The notes under the pieces are model-generated. The model searched no databases. It was given only the letters and a program-made list of their open reading frames with translations, and was not told the DNA's origin. From positions 541,000 through 604,999 of the forward strand of contig CAVQRN010000002.1 in assembly GCA_963715255.1 (NCBI GenBank): 64,000 bases of DNA, in the 5' to 3' direction. Shown here one piece after another: positions 45,337 to 53,506 of this stretch. The position numbers were made by a program, and so were the translations under genes. Each line of letters starts with the position of its first letter. Position 1 is the stretch's first letter. The stretch is from JAHEEL01 sp963715255. GTDB taxonomy: Bacteria; Actinomycetota; Acidimicrobiia; Spongiisociales; UBA5794.

Positions 45337-45675
45337 ACGGTTCGGGCACAGCCTTCGGATGCGAGCTCGCCTATCGGCATGACCCCACCTGGTGCGGGTC
45401 GAGCATGTGATTGAGCCCAGCCGAAACCGCTGTGGCCGCAACGCTCCACGCACACCACCCGCCTCCCGGCGGGTGTGGAGCGGATGGATGCCCAGGCACC
45501 GAACCGCCTCACCCCACAACCAGGGGTATGGAGCAGGCCGCGCCCACCAACACCATTCACCGCCGACGACAACGCCCAGGCCAGGGACAGACCAACGCGC
45601 CCTTGACAAGACCCACCCCCTCATCGGCGCCGATATGGGCGGGTGTTGTGGTGACCGGCGGTCTTCGTGTCGGCG
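45337..45675. other. Intergenic region after IS110 remnant
   Basis: Holds the hairpin at 45456-45475 and a reversed repeat core GATATGGGCGGG at about 45634-45645. No gene. Confidence 0.45.
45456..45475. terminator. GC-rich hairpin
   Basis: CACCCGCC (45456-45463) and GGCGGGTG (45468-45475) form a perfect 8-base stem with a TCCC loop, in the gene-free gap between the IS110 remnant and a lipoprotein. No U-tract; function uncertain. Confidence 0.4.
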
Positions 45676-46245
45676 CTAGGGCGTGGGTTCGATTCGTCCC
45701 GTCAGGGACCAGGGGAAGTCGCTGCCTTCGATCGTGGTCACGTAGGTGAGTCCTTCGTAGCCCCCGGAACCGGTTGCGGTCTGCTCGATGACGTGCAGGT
45801 GGGCGGAGTTGGTCGTGCTCCATGTGCTTGTGCCAGCGAACGTGCCTTCCCATGTGCCCTCGTCGTTGGTGCCGGTGGTGGTTCCCCGGCAATCGGCGAC
45901 GAACTGCTCGCCGTTGGCCGTCAAGTCGCAATCGGCGGTGTTTACCCACTCGACCGCGGCCCTCGGGTCCGACGATGTTGCGGTACAGGTCATGACGAAG
46001 TCACGTTGGGCCGATCCCGGCTCTCCGGATTCGGGAAGTACCGGTCCGCTCCAGGTGCCATCCGAATCGACGACACAGTCGGTCTGAGCTGTGACCTCAA
46101 CGGTCGGGATCGTGGTCTCCGGTGCTGCCGTCGTAGTGGTCGCCACCGTTGTCGCTGCGCCCTCGTCCGCAGAGTCGCCGCAAGCAGGCAACAGCAGCAC
46201 GACCAAGGCGATCAGAATCAGCCAACGCAGGGAGAACGGTCGCAT
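45676..46245 (-). CDS. Putative secreted lipoprotein (hypothetical)
   Basis: A 189-residue lipoprotein. The signal is RWLILIALVVLLLPAC (Cys ~22), then a Thr-rich stalk (ATTVATTTTAAPETTIPT), then a beta-rich domain with four Cys (TDCVVDSDGTW, TCTAT, ADCDLT, ADCRGTTTG), likely two disulfides. I do not recognise a family. The start ATG is at 46245. Confidence 0.65.
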   Translation of the reverse strand: MRPFSLRWLILIALVVLLLPACGDSADEGAATTVATTTTAAPETTIPTVEVTAQTDCVVDSDGTWSGPVLPESGEPGSAQRDFVMTCTATSSDPRAAVEWVNTADCDLTANGEQFVADCRGTTTGTNDEGTWEGTFAGTSTWSTTNSAHLHVIEQTATGSGGYEGLTYVTTIEGSDFPWSLTGRIEPTP

Positions 46246-46576
46246 GTTCGGGACTCCTTCTGGTTGTCCTGCACCGTCCCTCGCACCATCGTTCGGCAGC
46301 CAATACTCGACCAGGGTCCTCCGGCCCTAGCGTCCGCTGAGCCCACCGGACCGTGGCGCACACATCGGGCTGGGTGGATCATTCTGGCGGTGTTGCACGC
46401 CCATAGGCGCCGATAAGGGTGGCCACTCGCTTGCCTTGACATCAACGAGCGTCGCAATCCCGTACCTGAGCCAAACGCCCCCACGATTAGAGGGACGATC
46501 AGCCCAAGTCGATTGCATCCGAGCGCCTAGCGGCGACTGCATGGTCGCAGAATCCGTGTATCCGGTTCCCCGCTGG
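46246..46576. other. Intergenic region, repeat-like segments only
   Basis: CACATCGGGCTGGGTG at about 46364-46379 resembles the start of the repeat pair at 43734/47701, and CGCCCATAGGCGC at about 46399-46411 resembles the palindrome core. No gene. Confidence 0.4.
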
Positions 46577-47539
46577 CTACGTAAATATCTCGTTGATGTT
46601 GTCCTTCTGCTCGTCGGTCAAGGCGTCCATGACCTCAAGAGCGTCGAGATTCTCCTTGAGTTGACCGACATGACGAGCACCAAGAATGACCGAGCTCACA
46701 TTCGGGTTCGAGGCGGTCCATGCCAACGCCAGCTGACCAGGCGTGCATCCGACCCCTTGGGCAACAGCGAGGAACTCATCGACCTTGGCAAGCTTGGCGG
46801 GATCGGTGAGGTAGTCCCGGAGCCACTTGACGTTCTCGCCGCGACTACCTTCCGGGACTCCATCCTGATACTTGCCGGTCAGCAGGCCTGAGGCGAGCGG
46901 GCTCCACGTAGTGAGTCCGAGCCCGATGTCCTCGTAGAGACGGGCGTATTCGGTCTCTACCTTGGTGCGGTTGAACAGGTTGTACTCCGGTTGTTCGACC
47001 ACCGGTTTGCGCAAATGATGCCGCTCGGCAATCTCCCATGCCGCCCGGATCTCCTGGGCAGACCACTCCGAGGTGCCCCAGTACAACGCCTTGCCAGAAG
47101 CCACGATGTCGGACATGGCCCACACCGTCTCCTCGATCGGAGTCTCAGGGTCGGGGCGGTGGCAGTAGACAAGATCGACGTAGTCGAGCTGGAGACGTTC
47201 GATCGACTTGTCGATCGCCTCCATCAAGTACTTTCGGTTGAGCGTGTCGAAAGCGTTCGGGACATCCCTGTGGATGCCCCAGAAGTACTTCGTCGATACA
47301 AGGTAGGTGTGACGGGGCCACCCGAACTCCTCCAGCGCCTGGCCCATCACCGTCTCCGCCTTCCCCCCGGCATAGACCTCGGCGTTGTCGAAGAAGTTGA
47401 CACCGGCGTCGTATGCAGCGTTCATGCATTCGAGACTGTCGTCCTTCTCCTGCTGGCTCCCGAAAGTGAGCCATGACCCATACGAGAACACACTCGTCTT
47501 GATTCCGGCACTTCCCAGGCGGCGGTACTGCATCTCCAT
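46577..47539 (-). CDS. Aldo/keto reductase (potassium-channel beta-subunit-like)
   Basis: A 320-residue NADPH-dependent reductase of the YghZ/KvBeta branch. The catalytic tetrad is visible: FFDNAEVYAGGKAE (Asp, Tyr), LVSTKYFWG (Lys) and DLVYCHRPDPET (His). WGTSEWSAQEIRAAWEIAERH and VEQPEYNLFNR are family features. The C-terminus SSVILGARHVGQLKENLDALE is the cofactor site. ATG 47539 follows GAGGAAATGAG. A detoxifying carbonyl reductase is likely. Confidence 0.92.
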   Translation of the reverse strand: MEMQYRRLGSAGIKTSVFSYGSWLTFGSQQEKDDSLECMNAAYDAGVNFFDNAEVYAGGKAETVMGQALEEFGWPRHTYLVSTKYFWGIHRDVPNAFDTLNRKYLMEAIDKSIERLQLDYVDLVYCHRPDPETPIEETVWAMSDIVASGKALYWGTSEWSAQEIRAAWEIAERHHLRKPVVEQPEYNLFNRTKVETEYARLYEDIGLGLTTWSPLASGLLTGKYQDGVPEGSRGENVKWLRDYLTDPAKLAKVDEFLAVAQGVGCTPGQLALAWTASNPNVSSVILGARHVGQLKENLDALEVMDALTDEQKDNINEIFT

Positions 47540-47700
47540 CTCATTTCCTCTCGAAGCGTCAACTACTCCACCCTAGGCGTCTCCATGTCGAGGCTAGCCA
47601 CGACGGTTTGGTGGACCCCGATCGTTACGGTGGGGTTCCGACGGCGCGCACTCCGTGGCCGACCACATCCGGCTGGGTGTGTCGTTTTGCGATGATCTGG

Positions 47701-47749
47701 CGTGCGCGTTGAGACGCCGTTGAAGTACGAGTCGCGGCGCATCCAACCG
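47701..47749 (+). repeat. 49-base identical repeat, copy 2
   Basis: Partner of 43734-43782, identical through CATCCAACCG. Upstream it keeps ATCCGGCTGGGTG. The remaining spacer 47540-47822 shows nothing else. Confidence 0.85.
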
Positions 47750-47822
47750 GCTATGGACGGGACTCCGACCGAGGTGGGTCACGATTGAGCCGAAGCCAGA
47801 CCGGGCCGTTGGAGCGTGGCCG

Positions 47823-48257
47823 TCAGGTTGCGTCTTCGAGGATCGACTTGAGTCTTCGAACATCGGCAAGGTTCAGTCGTCGGACGATCACTCCGTAGAT
47901 CGGGCCGAGGAACCGATACATGCCGGTTGGTTTCACGTCTGCTTCGAGGGTGAATCTCGTACCGGCTTCGGCCTGTTCGCAAACGTAGCCACCGGACCCC
48001 TCGAGTGGGCCGGAGTCGAACCTCCACCTCGCAAGTCTGCCTGGCTCGTATTCGACCGCGGTCCACTCCGCGACCATGTCACGACCGTTGGCCGAGATTC
48101 GATCGAACCCAGTGGAACCTACCCCGAGGGGCCCATCAGAGGTGTAGCCGGCTTCGACGATCCCGGTGCGCCACTGGGCGTCGTGCGCTACCTCCATGAC
48201 GTAGCTGAACACATCAGATGCAGGTCGCTCGATAACGATCGTGGCCGACTGACGCAT
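47823..48257 (-). CDS. SRPBCC family protein
   Basis: A 144-residue polyketide-cyclase/START-like single-domain protein. SATIVIERPASDVFSYVMEV is the standard first strand and helix (residues ~4-23), HDAQWRTGIVEAG the next, and AEAGTRFTLEADVKPTGMYR the last strands before the long helix NLADVRRLKSIL. ATG 48257 has GGGA upstream. Ligand unknown; probably a small hydrophobic molecule. Confidence 0.85.
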   Translation of the reverse strand: MRQSATIVIERPASDVFSYVMEVAHDAQWRTGIVEAGYTSDGPLGVGSTGFDRISANGRDMVAEWTAVEYEPGRLARWRFDSGPLEGSGGYVCEQAEAGTRFTLEADVKPTGMYRFLGPIYGVIVRRLNLADVRRLKSILEDAT

Positions 48258-48373
48258 TCCATCCCACTTTAGACAGCCTGCCGCCAGCCACCGTTGCCGA
48301 GGCCCGACGCCCACCGCCCACATCGGCACATCTGGATGGAGGGTTTCCTGACGATCGAAACGATCGGCGCCGC

Positions 48374-48420
48374 TTGACCAGCGTTCATCCATCGGATAGG
48401 CTTACTTTGGAGTGCAAAGT
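48374..48420 (+). promoter_or_regulatory. Promoter with overlapping ACTTTG-N5-CAAAGT operator
   Basis: TTGACC (48374-48379), a 17-base spacer and TAGGCT (48397-48402) form the promoter. Directly at its start site is a perfect inverted repeat ACTTTG (48404-48409)/CAAAGT (48415-48420). Repression by the regulator encoded second in this operon is the natural reading. Confidence 0.7.
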
Positions 48421-48445
48421 ACTTGGCAGATGGAAGTGAGATCCG

Positions 48446-49051
48446 ATGGCCGAACTCCACGATCCCGACCAACTCGAACACGAGGCATACGCCGCGGCGT
48501 ATTCCGACGGCATCCTCGACACCTTCTTTGGGTTGTCACTCCTTTGGATTGGAGCTTCGTGGCTCTGGTTCCCTGATATCTCAGCACTTGCTGGGATCTT
48601 CCCGGCGATCCTTGCAGTGCCGATGATCGCCCTTCAGAAACGCGTCGTCAGCGACCGGCTCGGACACGTGGTGTGGTCCGGGCCACGCAGACACCGAGAG
48701 CGCACAGGAGCGGTCGCACTCGTCGGCCTCGGAGCCGTGGTGCTCGCGCTGGGTATCGGCGTCTACCTCGCTGCAACCCGACAAGGCTCTGACATGAGCC
48801 TGATCGACACACTCTCTCCAGGTCTCCCCGCACTCCTCCTCGCCGTCGGAGCTGCTGCAGTCGCCCTCGCAACAGGAATCCGTCGACCGTTCGTCTATGC
48901 CGTGATCCTCGGAGTCTCGGGTTTGCTCACCATCTGGGGTGACGGCGACCCGGGTTTGGACATGTTCGTCTCTGGGTCCATCATCACCATCATCGGAGTG
49001 GCGATGCTCGCGACGTTCCTCCGCCGCTACCCGCGGAGACCGCGTGACTAG
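48446..49051 (+). CDS. Multi-pass membrane protein partnered with a regulator
   Basis: A 201-residue protein with five or so hydrophobic segments (~23-43, 47-63, 84-107, 125-143, 150-170, 172-190) and a charged N-terminus (ELHDPDQLEHEAYAAAYSDG, residues 3-22). Proteins of this type often precede a small winged-helix regulator in actinomycetes, but no function is known to me. It overlaps the next gene by 8 bases and is driven by the promoter/operator at 48374-48420. Confidence 0.75.
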   Translation: MAELHDPDQLEHEAYAAAYSDGILDTFFGLSLLWIGASWLWFPDISALAGIFPAILAVPMIALQKRVVSDRLGHVVWSGPRRHRERTGAVALVGLGAVVLALGIGVYLAATRQGSDMSLIDTLSPGLPALLLAVGAAAVALATGIRRPFVYAVILGVSGLLTIWGDGDPGLDMFVSGSIITIIGVAMLATFLRRYPRRPRD

Positions 49052-49343
49052 CAGCAGCGACGGAAACGACATCGATCGCCTGATCCATCAACCAGCCCGA
49101 CTGAACCTGGTCGCCAACCTCTACATCGTGGACTCGGCTGACTTCACCTACCTGTCACGACGCACCGGACTCAGCGACGGCAACATCTCGTCCCACATGT
49201 CGAGACTCGAACAAGCCGACTACATCACCGTCACCAAGACAATCGAGGGCAAACGACCCCGAACCGTTTACTCGCTGACACCAGCGGGACGCAACGCCTT
49301 TGAACGCTACCGAGCCACGATGAGAGCAGTCCTCGGACCCTAG
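49044..49343 (+). CDS. Winged-helix transcriptional regulator (MarR/ArsR-like)
   Basis: A 99-residue DNA-binding protein: IDRLIHQPARLNLVANLYIV, then the helix-turn-helix FTYLSRRTGLSDGNISSHM and recognition/wing SRLEQADYITVTKTIEGKRP, then RTVYSLTPAGRNAFERY. This is the winged-helix type seen with small membrane proteins that detect antibiotics or lipids in Gram-positive bacteria. GTG 49044 overlaps the upstream gene's end. It probably autoregulates via the CAAAGT palindrome. Confidence 0.84.
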   Translation: MTSSSDGNDIDRLIHQPARLNLVANLYIVDSADFTYLSRRTGLSDGNISSHMSRLEQADYITVTKTIEGKRPRTVYSLTPAGRNAFERYRATMRAVLGP

Positions 49344-49843
49344 AAACACGCACCTACCCGACACACCCGACCCGCAGACAGCGGCACATCCCAGAGCACC
49401 GCCCGAACCGGTCCCAGCGTCAAGGTATAGCCAACCAGTACCAAGACAACACCAAAGACGACCAATCCCAGGTCGTCCATCGGCAGACTGACCACCGTTC
49501 TGATCGAGCGCCGCTGCCACATGCATATCGACGTCCGTATCTACACCACCAACCACTCCGAATACCATCGACATGACCGCCCCTTTCTCTCACCAACAGG
49601 CGGAAGGGGCGGCAATCGCCACCGGAACGGCGGACCGAGACCAACCGAACTGCTCGCAACCGTTCAACCGGACCCTCACCGCCCGAACAGGGCGTGCAAC
49701 CCCACCCTGATCATCGCGAATCAACACACCCAGCCGGCTACTGAACGCAGGCGGGTGCTCGGCGATGTCCCGGATCGCTGGCGATATGTCCGGCGCCGCC
49801 AGCCTGTGGACTGGTATCCCCCGCAACCCGCCCCAGAGCGGGG
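49344..49843. other. Intergenic region, no supported gene
   Basis: Five hundred bases with no convincing frame, RNA or repeat. Codon pattern is unlike the neighbours; possibly remains of a lost gene. Confidence 0.45.
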
Positions 49844-50317
49844 TTATTCGTTGGTTCCCGGCCGTGACTCGAGCACGACAACCGCGGTTTCGGTGGGCCG
49901 GCGCGACGCATAGGCATCCAGATCGGAATCGATTTCGCGCCACCGGTCCCATAGTCGGGCCCGTTCGTCGCCATCGGCAGCGCGCCCGGTGACCCTGCGT
50001 TCGCCCGCGGGGAGATCGACACTCGCTTCCGGTTGTGCCTGGAGGTTGAGCCACCACGCGGGTTCGGCTTCACCCCAACCGTTCATGGCCATTGTTACGA
50101 GGTTCGGGCCATCCTCTAGGTAGGCCAAGATCACCGTTCGCTCCTGACCGCTGCGCCGCCCCATTGTCGTGAGACGCATCAGTCCGTAGCGGTCACCCTT
50201 CGGGCGTCTCAGCCCGAACCGACCCCCGGTGATGCGGTACAGGCCACGGTGGACCCGCCAGGCAAGACGGATGAACCATCGTGGAGGAAGTCTCGGTTCT
50301 CTCACAGCGTCCGACAT
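49844..50317 (-). CDS. Deazaflavin (F420)-dependent nitroreductase family protein
   Basis: A 157-residue member of the Ddn family. LMRLTTMGRRSGQERTVILAYLEDG is the family's TTGRKSGxxR segment (by position, ~46-70), GPNLVTMAMNGWGEAEPAWWLNLQAQPE the core, and AGERRVTGRAADGDERARLWDRW the C-terminal region. The Trp-Trp-x-N-L-x-A-x-P motif is intact, so F420 binding is likely. ATG 50317 has AGGAG upstream. Paralogue of 3293-3673. Confidence 0.85.
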   Translation of the reverse strand: MSDAVREPRLPPRWFIRLAWRVHRGLYRITGGRFGLRRPKGDRYGLMRLTTMGRRSGQERTVILAYLEDGPNLVTMAMNGWGEAEPAWWLNLQAQPEASVDLPAGERRVTGRAADGDERARLWDRWREIDSDLDAYASRRPTETAVVVLESRPGTNE

Positions 50318-50578
50318 CAGCGCTCCTCGTTTGTGTAGGAAGAAGGGTAGTTGGAGTCCCCCGGCGGGGCTCAGCGAGTTGATCCGTAGTGACCAGGACA
50401 ACGGTGGCCGTGTCGCTACCGACCGGAGACTCGTCTGATAGAGGCTATGGACGGTCTGCAAACATCGACGGCGGCCGGGAAGACCCGGAACCTTCGACCA
50501 GCGTCGCTGGCCTTCCCGCCCGACATCAGCAACTCCGTCGCCACAGCCCACCCGTCCTCGACCCGCCCATATCGCCTG

Positions 50579-51790
50579 TGATTTCAGGTGGTCGTTGCAT
50601 CACCTTCTGGCGAGAGTTGTTGTCTCGTATGGAGGTGAGCGGTGAGGAGATTGTCGGAGTCGGAGAAGACTGAGCTGTGGGACCGGTTCGAATCCGGTGA
50701 GTCGTTGCGGTCGATCAGCCGCCAGTTGGGTCGGCCGCCGTCGACGATCCGGACTCATGTCGTGTCGGCGGGGTGGAAGCGGCCGGTCCCTGCTGGGGAG
50801 TGGTCGCCGAGGCGCCTGTCGTTCGCGGAGCGTGAGGAGATCTCACGTGCGATTGCTGCTGGCTCCTCGATGCGTCACATTGCGCGGTGTCTGGGTCGGT
50901 CTGCATCGACGGTGTCTCGCGAGGTCGCTGCCAATGGCGGCCGCCTCGGGTATCGGGCGTCGGTGGCGCATGTGGCGTCGCGGCATCGAGCTCGCCGGCC
51001 GCAGCCAGCGAAGCTGGTCGTCAACGAGCGTCTGCGTGAGGTGGTTGAGGCCAAGCTCGATGAGTGGTGGTCGCCGACGCAGATCTCGTCGTGGCTCGTT
51101 GAGGCATACCCTGGTGACGAGGAGATGCGGGTGTCACACGAGACGATCTACCAATCATTGTTCGTCCAGGGCAGAGGCGCACTGCGTAAGGAGTTGTGGC
51201 GTTGTCTGCGCACCGGTCGGGCGGTGCGACGACCCCAAGGCCGTGGAGCGTCGACGAAGGGCCAGATCCGTGACATGGTCATGATCTCGCAACGCCCCGC
51301 AGAGGTCGAGGACCGGGCCGTGCCCGGGCATTGGGAAGGCGACCTCATCATGGGCAAGAACCAGACAGCGATCGGGACCTTGGTGGAGCGCTGGTCCCGC
51401 TACGTGATGCTGTTCCCCCTACCAGACGGCAAGAATGCCGAGGCCGTCCGGGTCGCGCTCGAAGCCACCGTCAAACGCCTCCCCACCCATCTGTGGGCGT
51501 CGTTGACATGGGACCAGGGCAAAGAGATGGCCCAACACGCCCAGTTCACGGTCGATACCGGCGTCCAGGTCTACTTCTGTGACCCGAAGAGTCCATGGCA
51601 ACGCGGAAGCAACGAGAACACGAACGGCCTGTTGCGCCAATACTTCCCGAAGGGCACCGACCTCTCCGTCCACACCCAACACGATCTTGACGCCGCGGCG
51701 CATTCGCTCAACGGTCGGCCTCGACAAACACTCGGATGGATGACACCATCAGACAAACTCGCCGAAGCGTTGCAATGATCACCTGAAACC
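50579..51790 (+). mobile_element. Complete IS30-family insertion sequence
   Basis: About 1.2 kb bounded by inverted repeats with a shared TTTCAGGTG-TC-TTGCA pattern: left at about 50582-50599 and right (inverted) at about 51771-51788, differing at two positions. One transposase gene fills it. The left end abuts a CCCGCCCATAT half palindrome (50563-50573), so the element appears to have inserted into or next to a dispersed repeat. The exact target duplication cannot be read off. No break in the gene, so it may be active. Confidence 0.8.
50642..51778 (+). CDS. IS30 family transposase
   Basis: A 378-residue DDE transposase. It has two N-terminal helix-turn-helices (LWDRFESGESLRSISRQLGR; ISRAIAAGSSMRHIARCLGR then SASTVSREVAANGG) and an RNase H core with WEGDLIMG (Asp), TWDQGKEMAQH (Asp) and GSNENTNGLLRQYFPKG (Glu), the IS30 signature. 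VSHETIYQSLFVQGRGAL is the usual linker. GTG 50642 is the start. All catalytic residues are intact. Confidence 0.93.
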   Translation: MRRLSESEKTELWDRFESGESLRSISRQLGRPPSTIRTHVVSAGWKRPVPAGEWSPRRLSFAEREEISRAIAAGSSMRHIARCLGRSASTVSREVAANGGRLGYRASVAHVASRHRARRPQPAKLVVNERLREVVEAKLDEWWSPTQISSWLVEAYPGDEEMRVSHETIYQSLFVQGRGALRKELWRCLRTGRAVRRPQGRGASTKGQIRDMVMISQRPAEVEDRAVPGHWEGDLIMGKNQTAIGTLVERWSRYVMLFPLPDGKNAEAVRVALEATVKRLPTHLWASLTWDQGKEMAQHAQFTVDTGVQVYFCDPKSPWQRGSNENTNGLLRQYFPKGTDLSVHTQHDLDAAAHSLNGRPRQTLGWMTPSDKLAEALQ

Positions 51791-51916
51791 GCACCACTCA
51801 TGCGTGCGTGATTCGGCCGTGCAGAATGCCGGATACGGGCGGCTTGGGTGCTCGATTCAGATCGCCGATATTCTCGACTGTTCGCCCGTTGATCTGAGAC
51901 GCCGCACCTTCCGGAG

Positions 51917-52333
51917 CTACTCTTGATAAGGGCCGATCTCTTCTTCAGCCGTCACCAGACCATCCACAACTGTGGCCTGAGAGCGCCCCCGGAAGATCTC
52001 GTTCCCCTCGGGATCGGAGGCCACGACGTTGTACGACACCGTATCGCCGTCGACTTCGAAGTCGCTGACCTCAATGATCCAATCCCATCGTTCGAAGGCG
52101 GTTTCGAAGGCTGCCCGAATCTCATCGGGGCCATTTCGGAAGGTCCCGGCTGCGTCAATTTCAAGCGACGCGTCAGGGGCCACATAGGTCATGATCTGGT
52201 CCACGTCCTCTGCGGACCACGCCGCGAAGTATGCCTCCACGACCTCCTGGGGGTCAGCCGACCCGCCATCCGAACAGGCGGCTGCAACGAAGACCATCGA
52301 AAGAGCAACCACCACGACAAGGAACCGGTGCAT
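51917..52333 (-). CDS. Lipoprotein with an NTF2/SnoaL-like domain
   Basis: A 138-residue lipoprotein. Signal peptide RFLVVVVALSMVFVAAAC (lipobox Cys 20), then an NTF2-like fold: EVVEAYFAAWSAEDVDQIMTYV (~30-51), DASLEIDAAGTFRNGPDEIRAAF and GDTVSYNVVASDPEG. Such domains bind small hydrophobic ligands; ligand unknown. Stands alone; a long dispersed repeat lies ~50 bases upstream. Confidence 0.8.
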   Translation of the reverse strand: MHRFLVVVVALSMVFVAAACSDGGSADPQEVVEAYFAAWSAEDVDQIMTYVAPDASLEIDAAGTFRNGPDEIRAAFETAFERWDWIIEVSDFEVDGDTVSYNVVASDPEGNEIFRGRSQATVVDGLVTAEEEIGPYQE

Positions 52334-52382
52334 TTCTCACCTCCTGCGCCACACTATCGCGCCGGTGAGCACCGCTGACAAC

Positions 52383-52462
52383 CAGCCCATGTCGGCACCC
52401 ACGGGCGTCCTACACACGACGAGCAGCGATTGCATCGCTGTTGGCCGAAAGCGTCGTTCTGG
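52383..52462 (+). repeat. Dispersed palindromic repeat, long copy C
   Basis: GCCCATGTCGGCAC with ACGGGCG, then ACACACGACGAG, then the perfect second hairpin CAGCGAT-TGC-ATCGCTG (52424-52440), then AGCGTCGTTCTGG. Best-preserved long copy. The rest of 52334-52556 shows nothing more. Confidence 0.75.
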
Positions 52463-52556
52463 CCATGGCGGGCCGCCTGATCCCTTCGCAGCGGCACAGA
52501 ACCGTCGCTCTGGCACGCGACGATGCATCGGCTCTATCACTTCCCGGCGGAATGGG

Positions 52557-52700
52557 TCACTTCGCATTGAGTGAACTGGCAGCGGAACGCGCTTCGGACA
52601 CGAGGCGTGCGACGTGAGCCTCGCATTGCGCTTCCGTCGGGAACGTCACCTTGTTCTTGCCCTTCCGGTCTGGCTTCGTCGAGCAACACCGGCTGCCCAT
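52557..52700 (-). CDS. Possible small Cys-containing protein (hypothetical)
   Basis: A 47-residue frame starting 20 bases after the exporter permease stop on the same strand. The sequence opens MGSRCCSTKPDRKGKNKV and continues with a helix VARLVSEARSAAS; it reads like a genuine basic small protein. No ribosome site is clear and no family is known, so support is modest. Confidence 0.35.
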   Translation of the reverse strand: MGSRCCSTKPDRKGKNKVTFPTEAQCEAHVARLVSEARSAASSLNAK

Positions 52701-52720
52701 GCAATCTGTTGCGGTGCTGG

Positions 52721-53506
52721 TCACCCGCGGCGGGAGATCACCCATGTGGTCAGCCCCCAGGCGGCGATCAGCCAGGCGGTCAACACCGCATAGGACCAGG
52801 CGACGTGATCGACCAGGCCCGACGTCAGGCCGTCGCGGAGCACGTTCGCCATGTGCCAGAACGGCAACACCTGGTGGATGGTCCCGAACCAGGCCGGGAA
52901 CCGCTCGATGGGGACCACAATCGGCGAGAACATCAAAACGAGGAATACCAGCAGGTTGGTCAACGGATTGATCATCCGCGGGTTCCTCACCGAATGCCCC
53001 AGCGCATACCCGACCGACGTCGCCATGGCCGCCGCCAGACCAGCTGCCGGCACGATCATCAGGCTGGGGGTGAGCGTCACCCCGTAGACCCAACAGCTCA
53101 GGCCTACGGCGACGACCACCCCGGGAAGCGATAGGCCGGCAAAGACGGTGAAGGTGGCGGCAGCGGACGCCAGTCTTGGCACCGGCAACGACCAGATGTA
53201 GTCGTAGGTGTCGGCGAAGCGGTGATCGGCAATGACCGACGGGACCAGCACAAAACCAAGGGGGAACAGCGCCAGTGCGGGGATTCCGCTCACCAGGAAC
53301 ATCCGGCTACTGGCGGACAAGTCACCCAGGAAGAACCCATACATGATCCCCATTCCGGCTCCGACCAGGGTCTGGATGACCAGGGTGATCATGAGGAAGA
53401 GGCGGAGATTGGTGATCTCGAAGCGAAGCATGACGCGGTAGCTGCGCCACAGATGCCCGACACCACGGCGTGGATGCGGGATGATCCAGTCAGCAGTGAT
53501 GCTCAC
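52721..53506 (-). CDS. ABC-2 type exporter permease (second of pair)
   Basis: A 261-residue six-helix membrane protein of the ABC-2 type. Family segments are AYTYDYIWSLPVPRLAS-like WSLPVPRLASAAATF, MFSPIVVPIERFPAWFGTIHQ then VLPFWHMANVLRDGL, the usual C-terminal signature. GTG 53506 overlaps the stop of the preceding permease by four bases. It shares sequence style with that paralogue, so the two likely form a heterodimer with the ATPase upstream. Confidence 0.87.
   Translation of the reverse strand: MSITADWIIPHPRRGVGHLWRSYRVMLRFEITNLRLFLMITLVIQTLVGAGMGIMYGFFLGDLSASSRMFLVSGIPALALFPLGFVLVPSVIADHRFADTYDYIWSLPVPRLASAAATFTVFAGLSLPGVVVAVGLSCWVYGVTLTPSLMIVPAAGLAAAMATSVGYALGHSVRNPRMINPLTNLLVFLVLMFSPIVVPIERFPAWFGTIHQVLPFWHMANVLRDGLTSGLVDHVAWSYAVLTAWLIAAWGLTTWVISRRG

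Noticed and set aside
45456..45475. Treating this hairpin as a member of the dispersed repeat family
   Set aside because: It has similar GC-rich arms but lacks the CCCAT core and the following blocks, so it is listed as a separate hairpin.
45680..45720. A GGGTTCGATTCGTCCC stretch like a tRNA T-loop
   Set aside because: It is inside a lipoprotein gene and no acceptor, D or anticodon arms pair around it. I found no tRNA or rRNA in the window.
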